DNA of 64,000 bases from Candidatus Nezhaarchaeota archaeon (GCA_030055465.1 JASFYF010000001.1:537179-601178); one strand, 5' to 3'. Counted from the first letter of the stretch, positions 24,780 through 34,519 are shown. Notes: generated from the letters alone by a model not told the origin. Numbers and translations: made by a program.

Positions 24780-25847
24780 ATGGATCTAGAGGAGAAGGTT
24801 AAGCTTGCAACCAGGAACTCTGTTGAAGTAGTTACGGTATCGGAGATCGTGGAGATGCTTAAGAAAGAGGAGTGCAAGGGCTACATAGGCGTGGAGCCTT
24901 CAGGGCTCTTTCATGTTGGTTGGGTTATCTGGGCCAGAAAGATGAGGGATCTAATTAATGCAGGCGTTCGCATGACTGTTCTCGAGGCGACGTGGCATGC
25001 TTGGATCAACGATAAGCTTGGAGGAGACCTCGACGTGATTCGAAAATGCGCCAGCTACATCGAGCATGTGCTTAAAGCTCTTGGCGTCGATAAAGGCGAT
25101 GTAAGGTATGTCAAGGCCGAAGACTTGGTAGGCGACCCCGAGTACTGGAGACTAGTCCTCGCAGTGGCCAAAGATATGTCCCTAGCTAGAATCCGTAGGG
25201 CCATGACTATCATGGGTAGAAGGGAGAGCGAGAGCGTTCTAGATTTCTCTAAGCTGATTTATCCCTGCATGCAAGTGGCCGATATCTTCTACTTGGACTT
25301 GGACTTGTGCTTGGGGGGTACAGATCAACGTAAAGCCCACATGCTGGCTAGAGAGGTTGCCGAGAAGAAGAGGTGGAAGAAGCCAGCCGCAATACACACC
25401 CCTCTACTGATAAGCTTAAAGCCCCCAACCCATATTGAAGACGCAGATGAGTCTGAGCTCAAGATGAGTAAGTCGAGGCCTGAAACCTGCATATTCGTCC
25501 ACGATTCGCCGAGCGAGATAGCTGAGAAGATAAATGCGGCTTACTGCCCCAGCAGGCTCGTAGAGATGAACCCAATAATAGAAATATGCCGACACGTGCT
25601 CTTCGCCGAGCCGGACTTCAACTTATACATAAACCGCGAGGAAAAACACGGTGGAGACCTATACGTGGAAAGCTTCAGCGAGCTGGTTCAGCTATACTCA
25701 AGAGGTGAGGTGCATCCACAGGACCTCAAGAAGGCGGTGTCCGACGCGCTCTCCGAGATGCTTGAACCTGTGAGGAAGTACTTTGTTGATAACGGAGAGG
25801 CGAGGGAGCTCCTTGAAGTCATGAAGAAGGCTACGATAACTAGATAA
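24780..25847 (+). CDS. tyrS: Tyrosyl-tRNA synthetase
   Basis: A 355-residue archaeal-type class I synthetase. The HIGH-equivalent is SGLFHVGW near residue 42. Tyrosine-pocket residues lie around LDFSKLIYPCMQVAD near 158 and GGTDQRKAHMLARE near 182. The KMSKS signature ELKMSKSRP is near residue 232. There is a GGGAGAAG ribosome site just before the ATG. The gene follows a strongly structured leader candidate, so its expression may depend on that RNA. The aromatic synthetases for Trp, Phe and Tyr all lie within about 6 kb here. Confidence 0.95.
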   Translation: MDLEEKVKLATRNSVEVVTVSEIVEMLKKEECKGYIGVEPSGLFHVGWVIWARKMRDLINAGVRMTVLEATWHAWINDKLGGDLDVIRKCASYIEHVLKALGVDKGDVRYVKAEDLVGDPEYWRLVLAVAKDMSLARIRRAMTIMGRRESESVLDFSKLIYPCMQVADIFYLDLDLCLGGTDQRKAHMLAREVAEKKRWKKPAAIHTPLLISLKPPTHIEDADESELKMSKSRPETCIFVHDSPSEIAEKINAAYCPSRLVEMNPIIEICRHVLFAEPDFNLYINREEKHGGDLYVESFSELVQLYSRGEVHPQDLKKAVSDALSEMLEPVRKYFVDNGEARELLEVMKKATITR

Positions 25848-25927
25848 GAAGCCCTGCCATCTAGGGTTGTAGAGGTTAAAACTCGTTGAGGTTAATCTCA
25901 TCATCAAGAAGGGATGTGGTGATAGAT

Positions 25928-27106
25928 ATGGGAGGAGTTGCGATTACAGCTAAGTATCTCATATATGCGGTAATAGAGATAGACGGCATAATCGATAAAT
26001 CGGATGTCATAGGCGCGCTTTTCGGCCAAACAGAGGGACTTCTAGGGGATAAGCTCGATCTTCGGGAACTGCAAAAAGCAGGCAGGATAGGCAGAGTCCA
26101 AGTGATCCTTGAAGACAAGGGAGGCAAATCCCTCGGCCACATTGAAATACCATCAAATCTTGATAGGGTTGAAACTGCGCTCATCGCTGCAGCGATAGAA
26201 ACCGTCGACAAGGTTGGACCCTACGATGCGAAGGTAACCGTGACAAAGATAGAGGACGTAAGGGAAGAAAAGAGGAAGAAGATAATTGAGAGGGCCAAGG
26301 ATCTTTTGTCGAAATGGAAGGAGGCCATACCCGACACTCGCGAGATAACCGAAGAGATACTTAAGGCTGTTAGGGAGGCTGAACTCACATCTTACGGCCC
26401 GGAGAAGCTCCCAGCTGGACCCGATGTGGAGAAGAGCGACACCATAATAATTGTTGAGGGCAGGGCGGACGTGATCAACTTGCTCAGACACGACTATCGT
26501 AACGTTATAGCCATTGACGGCGCATCCGTACCTAAAACGATAATTAACCTATGCAAGGAGAAAACAGCAATAGCATTCATAGATGGTGACAGAGGCGGCG
26601 AACTCGTGCTGCGCCAGCTAATTCAAGTTGCTGATGTAGACTACGTTGCAAGGGCTCCTCCAGGGAAGGAAGTTGAAGAGCTATCCGGAAAAGAGATAGC
26701 CAAGTGTCTAAGAGATAAGATTCCGTTAAGCGAGTTTCTAGCGATCCCCGAAAAGGAGAAGCTTCAACACCCAACCCACCCCCCTCCTGCTGAAGCTGCC
26801 CTCAAGAGCAGGCTACCGCAACAGGTAGTGGAGGAAGCCGCGAACATCATAGGCAGCTTAGAGGCGCTGCTATACGATGAGGAGTGGAAGCCGCTGAACA
26901 AGATACCAGTCAAGGACTTAGCCAATTACCTGCAGGCGGCAAACGAAAACATAAGCTACGTGTTATTCGACGGCGTCGTAACTCAGAGGCTCGTGGACGT
27001 AGCGGAGTCAAAAGGGGTTAAGATGATTATAGGCGGAAGAATCGGAAACGTCGCGCATAGACCCGCCTCGCTTGAAGTGCACACCTTTAGTGATTTGGGG
27101 CTTTAA
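25928..27106 (+). CDS. dnaG: Archaeal DnaG-type primase
   Basis: About 392 residues. The central TOPRIM domain carries IVEGRADVINLL near residue 175, IDGA about 20 residues later, and the metal pair in FIDGDRGGEL near 218. The N- and C-terminal archaeal-specific regions are present, the latter ending in HRPASLEVHTF. Archaeal DnaG associates with the exosome and also shows primase activity in some species. I place the start at the ATG at 25928 with GGTGAT upstream. A TTG 42 bases earlier would add an unconserved tail. It is followed directly by a DHH phosphoesterase gene. Confidence 0.92.
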   Translation: MGGVAITAKYLIYAVIEIDGIIDKSDVIGALFGQTEGLLGDKLDLRELQKAGRIGRVQVILEDKGGKSLGHIEIPSNLDRVETALIAAAIETVDKVGPYDAKVTVTKIEDVREEKRKKIIERAKDLLSKWKEAIPDTREITEEILKAVREAELTSYGPEKLPAGPDVEKSDTIIIVEGRADVINLLRHDYRNVIAIDGASVPKTIINLCKEKTAIAFIDGDRGGELVLRQLIQVADVDYVARAPPGKEVEELSGKEIAKCLRDKIPLSEFLAIPEKEKLQHPTHPPPAEAALKSRLPQQVVEEAANIIGSLEALLYDEEWKPLNKIPVKDLANYLQAANENISYVLFDGVVTQRLVDVAESKGVKMIIGGRIGNVAHRPASLEVHTFSDLGL

Positions 27107-27107
27107 G

Positions 27108-28382
27108 ATGTCAAACGAGGTGGAAAGCAAGATACGGTTATTACTTAAGGAGAGCTATGAGGCTGCAAAGAGGCTGCTTGAGGGCCTAAGCGACCGCGTG
27201 CTGATAGTTTACCACGACGACGCGGACGGCGTGGCTGCTTGCGCCCTCCTCAGGCTAGCCTTAGAGGAGAAAATTATCGTAAACACCATCTGCATAGAAA
27301 AGGTTTACCCACAAGCTGTGAGAAGGCTTCAAGCCAAGGGCAAGGAGCCCATAATATACGTTGATTTAGGAGGGCCCCACTTGAAGCTGATAGCTACTTC
27401 GAACATTGATTGCAGAGAAATAGTAGTCATTGACCACCACGACATGGAGGCTTTCGCCGCTGAGCATTTAACAGTCCTCAACCCAGAATCCCTCGGGCTG
27501 GACGGCGAGATCTACGCGTGTGGTGCAAGCCTAGCGTATTTCTTTTCACGCTCGATAAAAAGCGAAGTGAAAAAATATGCTAGTTTAGCGGTCATCGGTT
27601 CAACCGAGATACCTGGAAAGCCCAAGGGCCTCAACTTAGCAGCCCTTCAAGATGCCGTGGAGTCCGGGGTCGCCGCCTACGATGAGGATAGCAGTAAAAG
27701 GAGCGTGCTATGGGACAACAGGTTTACGAGCGCTGAAAGCATATCAAGCAAGCTAACGGCCATGACTTCCGTCGGCTACTACAGCGGGGGGCCTGAGAAG
27801 GCCTTGGAGGCGTGTACAAGGTGTTCTTGGAAGGGAATGGAGGATCACTTAAGAAGTTTGGAAGAAAGGAGGAGAAACGCTTATTCCAAGGCCATTTCCG
27901 AGGTTCAACGCAGAGGTCTAAGCAAGCTTGGCAGGATTCAATGGTTCCACGTTAAAGACTCATTTTATGACTTGGGTACGAAGGTCATAGGAACGTTCTG
28001 CAGCTATCTGCTCTACCGGAAGCTTGTGGACGAAGATAAGGTGCTCGTGGGCTTCATGAACATGAAGAGGGAGATACCTGGCATTGGAGACCTAGATGGA
28101 GAGTACGTTAAAGTCTCAGCAAGGGCCCCTTCAAGGGTGCTCAGCATGATAGAGGCCAAACGACTGGAGCCCCTGTCAAGGGCTCTAGCCGATGCAGCTC
28201 AAAGAGTTGGAGGTTTTGGAGATGGACATGCTGCCGCTGCCAGCGGCATAATACCTAAGGGCAGCGAGGAGGAGTTCGTGAAGATTATGAATGAAGAGCT
28301 CTTGCCTGGAAGCGTGAAAGATAGTAAATGCGCCTCTACGACGCTCGAGACGTTTCTATTTCCCAAGAAAGTCGAAAAGTGA
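27108..28382 (+). CDS. DHH-family phosphoesterase, RecJ-like
   Basis: About 424 residues. Motif YHDDADGVAACALL near residue 36 and VIDHHDM near 109 are the metal-binding DHH signatures. The C-terminal DHHA1-like region has GGFGDGHAAAASG near residue 371. This is the single-stranded-DNA or oligonucleotide exonuclease superfamily. Archaeal RecJ-like proteins of this sort associate with GINS at the replication fork, which would fit the dnaG and polB neighbours. Which subgroup it belongs to is not certain. The ATG at 27108 follows the dnaG stop by 1 base. It overlaps polB tail to tail by 27 bases. Confidence 0.87.
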   Translation: MSNEVESKIRLLLKESYEAAKRLLEGLSDRVLIVYHDDADGVAACALLRLALEEKIIVNTICIEKVYPQAVRRLQAKGKEPIIYVDLGGPHLKLIATSNIDCREIVVIDHHDMEAFAAEHLTVLNPESLGLDGEIYACGASLAYFFSRSIKSEVKKYASLAVIGSTEIPGKPKGLNLAALQDAVESGVAAYDEDSSKRSVLWDNRFTSAESISSKLTAMTSVGYYSGGPEKALEACTRCSWKGMEDHLRSLEERRRNAYSKAISEVQRRGLSKLGRIQWFHVKDSFYDLGTKVIGTFCSYLLYRKLVDEDKVLVGFMNMKREIPGIGDLDGEYVKVSARAPSRVLSMIEAKRLEPLSRALADAAQRVGGFGDGHAAAASGIIPKGSEEEFVKIMNEELLPGSVKDSKCASTTLETFLFPKKVEK

Positions 28383-30734
28383 GGCTTGTTTGCGTTCTGA
28401 TGTTAGCTGCTCCTCGCTCACACCGAAGGGCTTCAATATTCTAAGCGCTAAAGCCGCTACCTGCTTTCTAGCGTAGTATTCTCTGTCGACCTCATCAATG
28501 CTCACAAAAATGTGAGGTTTAACCCTCTCAGAAATCTTAGCTGATGACCCCTTAACTACCACGAAGCCTACTTTGTCCCCTAGCTCCAGCCTGTGACCAG
28601 AAGCCATCAGCTGTTTGGCGGCCTGAACGTGAGCTGCTTCCACTTCGTATTCGTCGAGGGGTTTTGAGAGTGTCTTCCATATTACGAGCTCTTTAAGCTC
28701 CACCTTTCCCTCCCTTACCTTCCTAATTAGTTCCTTAACGTAGTTAACCGCAGCTTGAACATCTTTAGTTGTCAAGATTATTTCTAGAACCTTTGTTTGG
28801 ACTTCTTGGGCCAGCTGGCACCAGTCACCCCTAACGGCCTCGAACCCTACAACATCTATCTTCCCATCGAAGGTTAGCCCAGCGTACTTCTTCGCAGCCT
28901 CCGTGAAGAAACATGTCTTGTAGATCTTCTCCAGCTTTATCTCGAGACCCATTTCCTCCTCCACGCGTTCGATGAATTTTCTTACCTTATCCTCTTCGTA
29001 CTTGACGAAGATGCTGTCCGTATCGCCGTAAATCACTTGAAGACCCATGTTCCTCGCAATCCCTATGGTCCTAAGGATTGTTTGTCTCCCATAGGCTGCT
29101 GTCGCCTCGGCACATGGCTTCAGATAGAATCTCGCACCCGTCCAGCCCAAGTAACCATACATGGCGTTGGTCATGGTTTTGACAGCTTTTTGCTTGTTGT
29201 CAAGGAGCGTGTAGCGCAAGTCTCCTTTGTGAAGCTGCTTCATCTCCTCTCTTATCTGCTTCCTAAGCTCAATGAGTTGCTCGAGGGCCTTCCTGTACAG
29301 GCTTGGTGGACTCTTCCTAAACCGGTGACCAACCTCCGGAGCCACGTTGCACTCTTCTTCGCTGCACGCTTCTTCAGGTGGAATGTAGGTATCGAAGCCT
29401 ATGTTGTACTTAATCATTAAATGAGGGTACATTGCCGAGAAGTCCAAGACAGCCACGTTTTCGTGTAGGCCCTCCTTGGGTTTTAAGACGAGACCACCCT
29501 TGTAGGGTTCATACCTCCTCTCAACCCTGTTCGGTATGAGTTCTCCTTCGGAGTAGGCGATCTTCATTAGGTACCATTCAACCCTGAAGCCGACCGAGGC
29601 GGCTAAGACTTGATCCAACGGGAGAGAGGTAAGCCTTGAAAGCTGGACGGCAAATGGCAAAACCTCCATGCCTATGCCGTAGGTGGAGGCACTGTCCTCC
29701 TCAGCGTACTTCTCAAGTTGGGGCCTCCTAGCCGGGTCATCCCAGTAATCCGCTATCTCCAGGTAATCTACAAACGTCCTCTCCTGCTTCGCCATCACTC
29801 CCATGTGCTCCGCTACGTTTTCAAGGGTCTTGATCTTCACCTCGGCGAGGTCCTCGGCGTAATCGTAAAGGTCCAAGTTGGCTCTTCCAACTATAGATAT
29901 ATGACCGTAGACGCTTTGGTGGGGCTCCAAGCCCTCTCGGCTCACCTTTAATTTTATACCGTGGAGTTTGGCCCTAGACTGCAGGTAGGGCCAGTCGAAG
30001 TTGTTGCTGTTATAGCCTACGATTATGTCTGGATCATAAAGTTCCACGAAGTCGACAAACTCCTTAATGAGCTTGGAATCGTCGTGGCCCTCAGCCCTTA
30101 AAACCCTCTTCTCGAGGTTTGAGCACAACGAGATTATAATTATGGGATCCCGTTGAGGTACCGGGGAGCCGCCCTTATTGTAGCACTCTATGTCGAATGC
30201 GAGGACCCTGAGATCCGGCACTTCGTCTTTCGGGTGCGGTCTAGGCCTTGAGGTGGCCCTGTAGACTGCATCTACCTTTAAATGGCTTGAAATGCTCTCA
30301 GGCTCAACTTCAATCTCACACCAATCGCATGGGTTAATGTGGTTGTCTATCAGATACCTCATGTAGAACCTTATATCCGCTTCTAGGGTATCTTCAACCC
30401 ACGGTAGCCTGACAACCTTCTCCCTATATGAAGGGATGGATTGAGGGAGCAAACAACTTACTTTAAGGGCTTTAACCGATTTGCCGAAAAACTTCTTGTC
30501 AACCTCATCTATGGAGAGTATCGGCTCGGAGGGGGCTTCGAGGGCCTTTATCTCAGCTGCCCTGCGCGCATCAACACCGCTTTTAGGCAGCACATAGAAG
30601 TAGGGCTTAAACTCGTGGTCCTTAACCATCACGCGCATGCCGTCATTCGTTATGCCCCAAAGCTTGACGACAGGGCTTCCACCCTCAACTTCGTAGCTTA
30701 CATCCAATAACCATAGCAGGAGCCTTTTGGGCAT
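28356..30734 (-). CDS. polB: Family B DNA polymerase
   Basis: About 792 residues. Exonuclease motif I, FDIECY, is near residue 181, and Exo II is IIVGYNSNNFDWPYL near 238. The polymerase A motif is DFSAMYPHLM near 430, motif B includes KQKAVKTMTNAMYGYLG near 519, and motif C is YGDTDSIF near 572. The catalytic aspartates and glutamates are intact, so it should be a proofreading replicative or repair polymerase. No intein is present. The ATG at 30734 is chosen over a TTG 9 bases upstream. It may act with the convergent dnaG-DHH operon. Confidence 0.97.
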   Translation of the reverse strand: MPKRLLLWLLDVSYEVEGGSPVVKLWGITNDGMRVMVKDHEFKPYFYVLPKSGVDARRAAEIKALEAPSEPILSIDEVDKKFFGKSVKALKVSCLLPQSIPSYREKVVRLPWVEDTLEADIRFYMRYLIDNHINPCDWCEIEVEPESISSHLKVDAVYRATSRPRPHPKDEVPDLRVLAFDIECYNKGGSPVPQRDPIIIISLCSNLEKRVLRAEGHDDSKLIKEFVDFVELYDPDIIVGYNSNNFDWPYLQSRAKLHGIKLKVSREGLEPHQSVYGHISIVGRANLDLYDYAEDLAEVKIKTLENVAEHMGVMAKQERTFVDYLEIADYWDDPARRPQLEKYAEEDSASTYGIGMEVLPFAVQLSRLTSLPLDQVLAASVGFRVEWYLMKIAYSEGELIPNRVERRYEPYKGGLVLKPKEGLHENVAVLDFSAMYPHLMIKYNIGFDTYIPPEEACSEEECNVAPEVGHRFRKSPPSLYRKALEQLIELRKQIREEMKQLHKGDLRYTLLDNKQKAVKTMTNAMYGYLGWTGARFYLKPCAEATAAYGRQTILRTIGIARNMGLQVIYGDTDSIFVKYEEDKVRKFIERVEEEMGLEIKLEKIYKTCFFTEAAKKYAGLTFDGKIDVVGFEAVRGDWCQLAQEVQTKVLEIILTTKDVQAAVNYVKELIRKVREGKVELKELVIWKTLSKPLDEYEVEAAHVQAAKQLMASGHRLELGDKVGFVVVKGSSAKISERVKPHIFVSIDEVDREYYARKQVAALALRILKPFGVSEEQLTSERKQASLFDFLGK

Positions 30735-30830
30735 GGCCGGCAACGCCTAAAAGAATAGCATTGCTGCTTCAGGATAAGCTTATTCCCAGACTTGCAGGGC
30801 TTCTACGCTAAGTTAAGGGGCGGAGAAGGC

Positions 30831-31286
30831 TTAAAGCCTCTTGAACATCACGTAAGCATCTTCGCCCCATGGGTAATACCTTTTCTTTACCCCTAACTTC
30901 TTAAAGCCTAGAGATTCATAGAGGGCAATCGCCGCATAATTGCTGACGGCCACCTCCAACCTTGCTCCTTCCAGCAAGCTACTCTTGAACTCTTCCAAAA
31001 GCCTCTTCATCAGGGCGACGCCTATGCCCTTCCTTCTCCACTTAGGCTTAACGGCTATCGAGAGCACGTGACCGTACCTGCCTTCCCGAGCTCCCACCAC
31101 GTAGCCCAACACCTCGTGGTCGCCGGTAGCAACGTAGAACATGTCTCCGTGCAGGTACAGCATTGATAGGATCAAAGCTGGGGGATAGGGCCTCTCGAAG
31201 CTTGAGGACTCCACTTCGACTATTTGTTCGAGGTCCGACAGCCTTGCGATCCTTATGCTTATGGTGGCGGCGTCGGCATTCACCAT
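30831..31286 (-). CDS. GNAT acetyltransferase, RimI/N-terminal acetyltransferase-like
   Basis: A 151-residue GNAT fold. The acetyl-CoA loop RRKGIGVALMKRLLEEF is near residue 84, with VAVSNYAAIALYESLGF near 113 and YYPWGEDAYVM at the end, all typical of the RimI/Ard1 group. In archaea this group acetylates protein N-termini. It overlaps the radical SAM gene by 7 bases on the same strand, hence an operon. The exact substrate is not predictable. Confidence 0.88.
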   Translation of the reverse strand: MVNADAATISIRIARLSDLEQIVEVESSSFERPYPPALILSMLYLHGDMFYVATGDHEVLGYVVGAREGRYGHVLSIAVKPKWRRKGIGVALMKRLLEEFKSSLLEGARLEVAVSNYAAIALYESLGFKKLGVKKRYYPWGEDAYVMFKRL

Positions 31287-32302
31287 AAGGGCTCCGCCAC
31301 ATATATGCCATCCTTACAAGCTAATATCCTAGCCGGTAGTTTGGCTTCCAACTCAACGCGAGAGGCGTTCACCAATGTTATTATGGCAGGGTCGCCGCGC
31401 ACCGGCACAGCGATTTTCTCACCTTTAAGCCAGCCGTAGCCAACAACGCGAACCCTGACCTTCTCGCCCTTCTTGAATACCACCGGAATCCTCGAATCCT
31501 TAACTACTCCGAAGTCCTCAGGCCTTAGGGCAAGCCTCACATGGTACCTATGTTCAAGTTCCTGCAGCTTTCTGTAAAAGCTGAGCCAAGATGCTGGCTT
31601 GGCTCCTCTGGGCTTTCTTCCGCGTTTATGAGGACAGTACTTCTGAATGCCTAAGGGGGGCCATAGTTTGCCGGCTTTAATTGACAGCGCGTATTCGATG
31701 ATCTTGGGTATCTCAGCATCGTTGTAGCCCGGAACCCATACTGGGGTTATCATCAGGTCAACCTTGCTGTCGGCTATGGCTTCGGCCATGGCCGTTATGT
31801 GCTTCACTTCGTACTGATTGGTGCCTGAGAGCCTCTTAGCCAAATCGGGGTCAAGCGAATCTATGGATAGGTTTACGCGGGAAAGGCCCGCAGCCTCCAT
31901 ATCGTTTATAAGGCTATAGGAAAGGAGAAAGCCATGAGTTTGCATTGAGATTACCTTAACCTCTGGGATCTCCGATAGACGGTGAACTAAATCGATTATT
32001 CGAGGGTATGTAAGTGGGTCGCCGACGGTATCTATATGGGCTTCAATGCTCCTTGAGGACTTGAGCTTAACCAGTTGTTTAAACCACTTTAATAAATGGT
32101 CGAGATCCACTAAGTACTCTGCTTGCCTACTTCTAGACCGCGGACCTGCATCGGTTGAGCAAAATATGCATGATAGGGGGCACGTCGAGGAAGGCCTTAC
32201 CTGCAAAATGTTGGTTCCGCGGTCTATTATGCCGAAGGCTATGCAACCTACAAGCGGCCAGTCGGATGGGATCTCGATGAGCATTCTTGATGTAGGCGCC
32301 AT
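31280..32302 (-). CDS. Radical SAM protein, COG2100-like
   Basis: A 340-residue protein. The 4Fe-4S/SAM motif CxxxCxxC appears as CPLSCIFC at about residues 38-45, followed by GDPLTYP and an NLSIDSLD strand typical of the radical SAM barrel. The C-terminal 70 residues (KKGEKVRVRVVGYGWLKGE) form a small OB/TRAM-like beta domain suited to RNA binding. This resembles archaeal COG2100 Fe-S oxidoreductases of unknown reaction. A tRNA or rRNA modification role is plausible from the TRAM-like tail but is inference. Confidence 0.8.
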   Translation of the reverse strand: MAPTSRMLIEIPSDWPLVGCIAFGIIDRGTNILQVRPSSTCPLSCIFCSTDAGPRSRSRQAEYLVDLDHLLKWFKQLVKLKSSRSIEAHIDTVGDPLTYPRIIDLVHRLSEIPEVKVISMQTHGFLLSYSLINDMEAAGLSRVNLSIDSLDPDLAKRLSGTNQYEVKHITAMAEAIADSKVDLMITPVWVPGYNDAEIPKIIEYALSIKAGKLWPPLGIQKYCPHKRGRKPRGAKPASWLSFYRKLQELEHRYHVRLALRPEDFGVVKDSRIPVVFKKGEKVRVRVVGYGWLKGEKIAVPVRGDPAIITLVNASRVELEAKLPARILACKDGIYVAEPLW

Positions 32303-32363
32303 AGTCGGCAGTCAGTAAAGAAGGAGGTTACTTTATTATACCTTGCTTGCGTTGCAGAATCCT

Positions 32364-33086
32364 GTGAGCAGGAGAAAGAAGCCCGTAAAGGTTGGAGATA
32401 GGGTTGAGGTGCTCTACACCGAAGATAGATGGAGGCTGCTCTCCGAGCTCAGAGCAAGGGCGCTTAAAGTGATGACCATCCTAGATAAGGAGGGACTAAA
32501 GCCCATAGTCCACGGAAGCCTTGCGAGGGGCGACGTGAACTCCACCAGTGACGTGGATGTAGTGGTGCCGTACGCCGTACCTTCATATCGCGTTGAGCTG
32601 TTGCTCGACGAAGCCAATGCGAAGCCCATAAAACGCTTGTTGACTCAAGCAACGCCAGCTCACGCCGTTAAAGCCCACATCTACATTGACGAGGTGACAA
32701 CGGTGACGTTCCCGCTCACCGACTTCACGAGGCATGAAAGGGAATTCTACAGGTTCGGCGGCGAGCTGACCCTTAAAGAGTTGAGGGAAAACAAAAGGGT
32801 TTGCGGAGTAGATAAGAGGCTTAAGCTCATCGAGCCTTCCCCTAAAGGACACTATGAAGAGCCCATAATGGGAAGAGAACATTACGCCGCCGTTAAGGTG
32901 GGCGTAAGCCTCGACGTGGTCCAGGAAAGAGTTAAGGTGCTGATGCGAAGGGATCAAGTTGGCAGAACGGGAGTTTACCTTAAATACGAGGTTAAACCAG
33001 ACGAAAGCATTGAAGGTGCCCTCATAAGGTTGGCGTCGGGCGATCCGGCCTTAAGGAGGATCCTAGCCTCGAGGGGGGCTCTCTAG
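32364..33086 (+). CDS. Archaeal nucleotidyltransferase, COG1665-like
   Basis: About 240 residues. A DNA polymerase beta-type nucleotidyltransferase motif is seen as GSLARGDVNSTSDVDVVV near residue 49, with both catalytic aspartates. The family is archaeal and uncharacterised. I favour the GTG at 32364 because a strong TATA-like TTTATTATA is centred about 28 bases upstream, which makes it leaderless; TTG codons at 32343 and 32352 are too close to the box. The 3' end overlaps thiDN tail to tail by 24 bases. Confidence 0.72.
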   Translation: MSRRKKPVKVGDRVEVLYTEDRWRLLSELRARALKVMTILDKEGLKPIVHGSLARGDVNSTSDVDVVVPYAVPSYRVELLLDEANAKPIKRLLTQATPAHAVKAHIYIDEVTTVTFPLTDFTRHEREFYRFGGELTLKELRENKRVCGVDKRLKLIEPSPKGHYEEPIMGREHYAAVKVGVSLDVVQERVKVLMRRDQVGRTGVYLKYEVKPDESIEGALIRLASGDPALRRILASRGAL

Positions 33087-34448
33087 CTCCTTAAGCTTGG
33101 CGTTCACTGCGATCACCTTATCAACAACTTCTAGGGCATCCCTCCCGAGGATTCTTATCATCGGCTCTTTCCCGATGTCACCAACGTCGTATACGGCGTC
33201 GGGCGCCGAGGAAACAGAGTTTAAGGCTTCCCGCGCTCCCCACCTCATAGTTGAACCCTCTTTACCCTTTAACTCCTCGGGTTCCCTTCTTCTATCGAAA
33301 AAGGCGATCTTGAAGCCCAGCTGCTCCATAGCTTCGAGCACTTTAGCATCGTATTTTACATTGATAATTGCGTTGATGGATTGCCATCGTTTGTTGACCT
33401 CGAGGAGCATGTTCCCTAAATGTCTTGAGCGGCCAAAACCTATGATGCCGTGAGCCCTCAAGAATCCGCGCACAGGTCTAAGCCTCCCCTCAACGCCGCA
33501 AACGTCATCTAACGATGTGGGATTTCGCAGGCACATAGCCAAGTTCATGCCTACTTCAGGTGTTAGCTCCTCCAAGCCTTGGATTGACTCTATCTTCGCT
33601 ATAGCCTTGTACATCATGTCAAAAACCCTAACGACGTCTAGGGACTTGTAGTAAAGCTCAATTGGATTGGACACTCTAGCCTTACCCCTAAGCTTATACG
33701 AGGCTCTAATCGCCTGAGAGGCGAAAAGGGAAGAAGCCTTGAATGCATCGACTATGCTCCACCCGTGAGCTATAAAGCCGGCAAGTGAAGATGCGAAGGT
33801 GCAGCCCAGCCCATGAAAGTATTCTCCTTCCTCCCGATCCTTTTCGACCGCTATGATCTGGTCGTCGCAGTAAAGGACGTCGAAGACCCTGCTCGAGGAG
33901 ATGTGGCCTCCCTTTATTATGACGTACTTAGCCCCGTAATCCTTGATAACCTTGGCCGCCTCCTTAGCGGACTCAAAGTCCTTTACCTTCACGCCGCTTA
34001 TCGCGCTGGCCTCAAAAGCGTTTGGAGTCACAACCATCGATCTCGGTATTAAGCAGTCCTTTAAGGCTTTTAGGCCCTCAATGGTCGTCAGCTCGTAGCC
34101 GTCCCAACCTTTAATTATCGGGTCTAAGACTAATGGTACTCCCTGCGGCATCTCCTCCGCCAGCACGCCCACCACATCTTGATCGTGGATTAGGCCTATC
34201 TTTATCGCTTTAGGTTCACAATCCTCCAATGCCATTTTAATCTGAGCTCTCACGATCTCCGGCGGCAGGGGGTGGACGCCCCTTATCCCCTTCGTGTTCT
34301 CAAAAACCACGCTCGTAGCTACTATTAGCGGGACTGCCTTCACCATTGCCAGGGCCTTCAGATCGGCGTATACTCCTGCGCCGCCTATCGGGTCGAGTCC
34401 CCCCACTACTAGCACGTTTTTGGGCTCAACTTCACAGAGCTTCCTCAT
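33063..34448 (-). CDS. thiD: ThiD-ThiN fusion: HMP-P kinase and thiamine-phosphate synthase
   Basis: About 461 residues. The N-terminal ribokinase-fold ThiD domain (to about residue 260) has VVGGLDPIGGAGVYADLKA, VLDPI and the anion-hole HGLGCTFASSLAG. It phosphorylates HMP-P. The C-terminal ThiN domain (about 270-455), with GFGRSRHLGNMLLEV, couples HMP-PP to the thiazole phosphate and replaces bacterial ThiE. This fusion is an archaeal hallmark. The start at the ATG at 34448 fits a TATA-like CTTTTAAGTTT about 37 bases upstream. I found no TPP riboswitch in front. Confidence 0.92.
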   Translation of the reverse strand: MRKLCEVEPKNVLVVGGLDPIGGAGVYADLKALAMVKAVPLIVATSVVFENTKGIRGVHPLPPEIVRAQIKMALEDCEPKAIKIGLIHDQDVVGVLAEEMPQGVPLVLDPIIKGWDGYELTTIEGLKALKDCLIPRSMVVTPNAFEASAISGVKVKDFESAKEAAKVIKDYGAKYVIIKGGHISSSRVFDVLYCDDQIIAVEKDREEGEYFHGLGCTFASSLAGFIAHGWSIVDAFKASSLFASQAIRASYKLRGKARVSNPIELYYKSLDVVRVFDMMYKAIAKIESIQGLEELTPEVGMNLAMCLRNPTSLDDVCGVEGRLRPVRGFLRAHGIIGFGRSRHLGNMLLEVNKRWQSINAIINVKYDAKVLEAMEQLGFKIAFFDRRREPEELKGKEGSTMRWGAREALNSVSSAPDAVYDVGDIGKEPMIRILGRDALEVVDKVIAVNAKLKELESPPRG

Positions 34449-34519
34449 CAACTTCAGCAAACGGGACACCTGCAAGGAAACTTAAAAGGCTAGAAGTTTA
34501 AGTAGTTAATGCTGTAAGG

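Noticed and set aside
24332-24789. Two open frames of 77 and 106 codons across the pheT-tyrS gap
   Set aside because: They cross the base-paired RNA blocks, start inside pheT or mid-region, and have random-looking residue content; the stems explain the sequence better.
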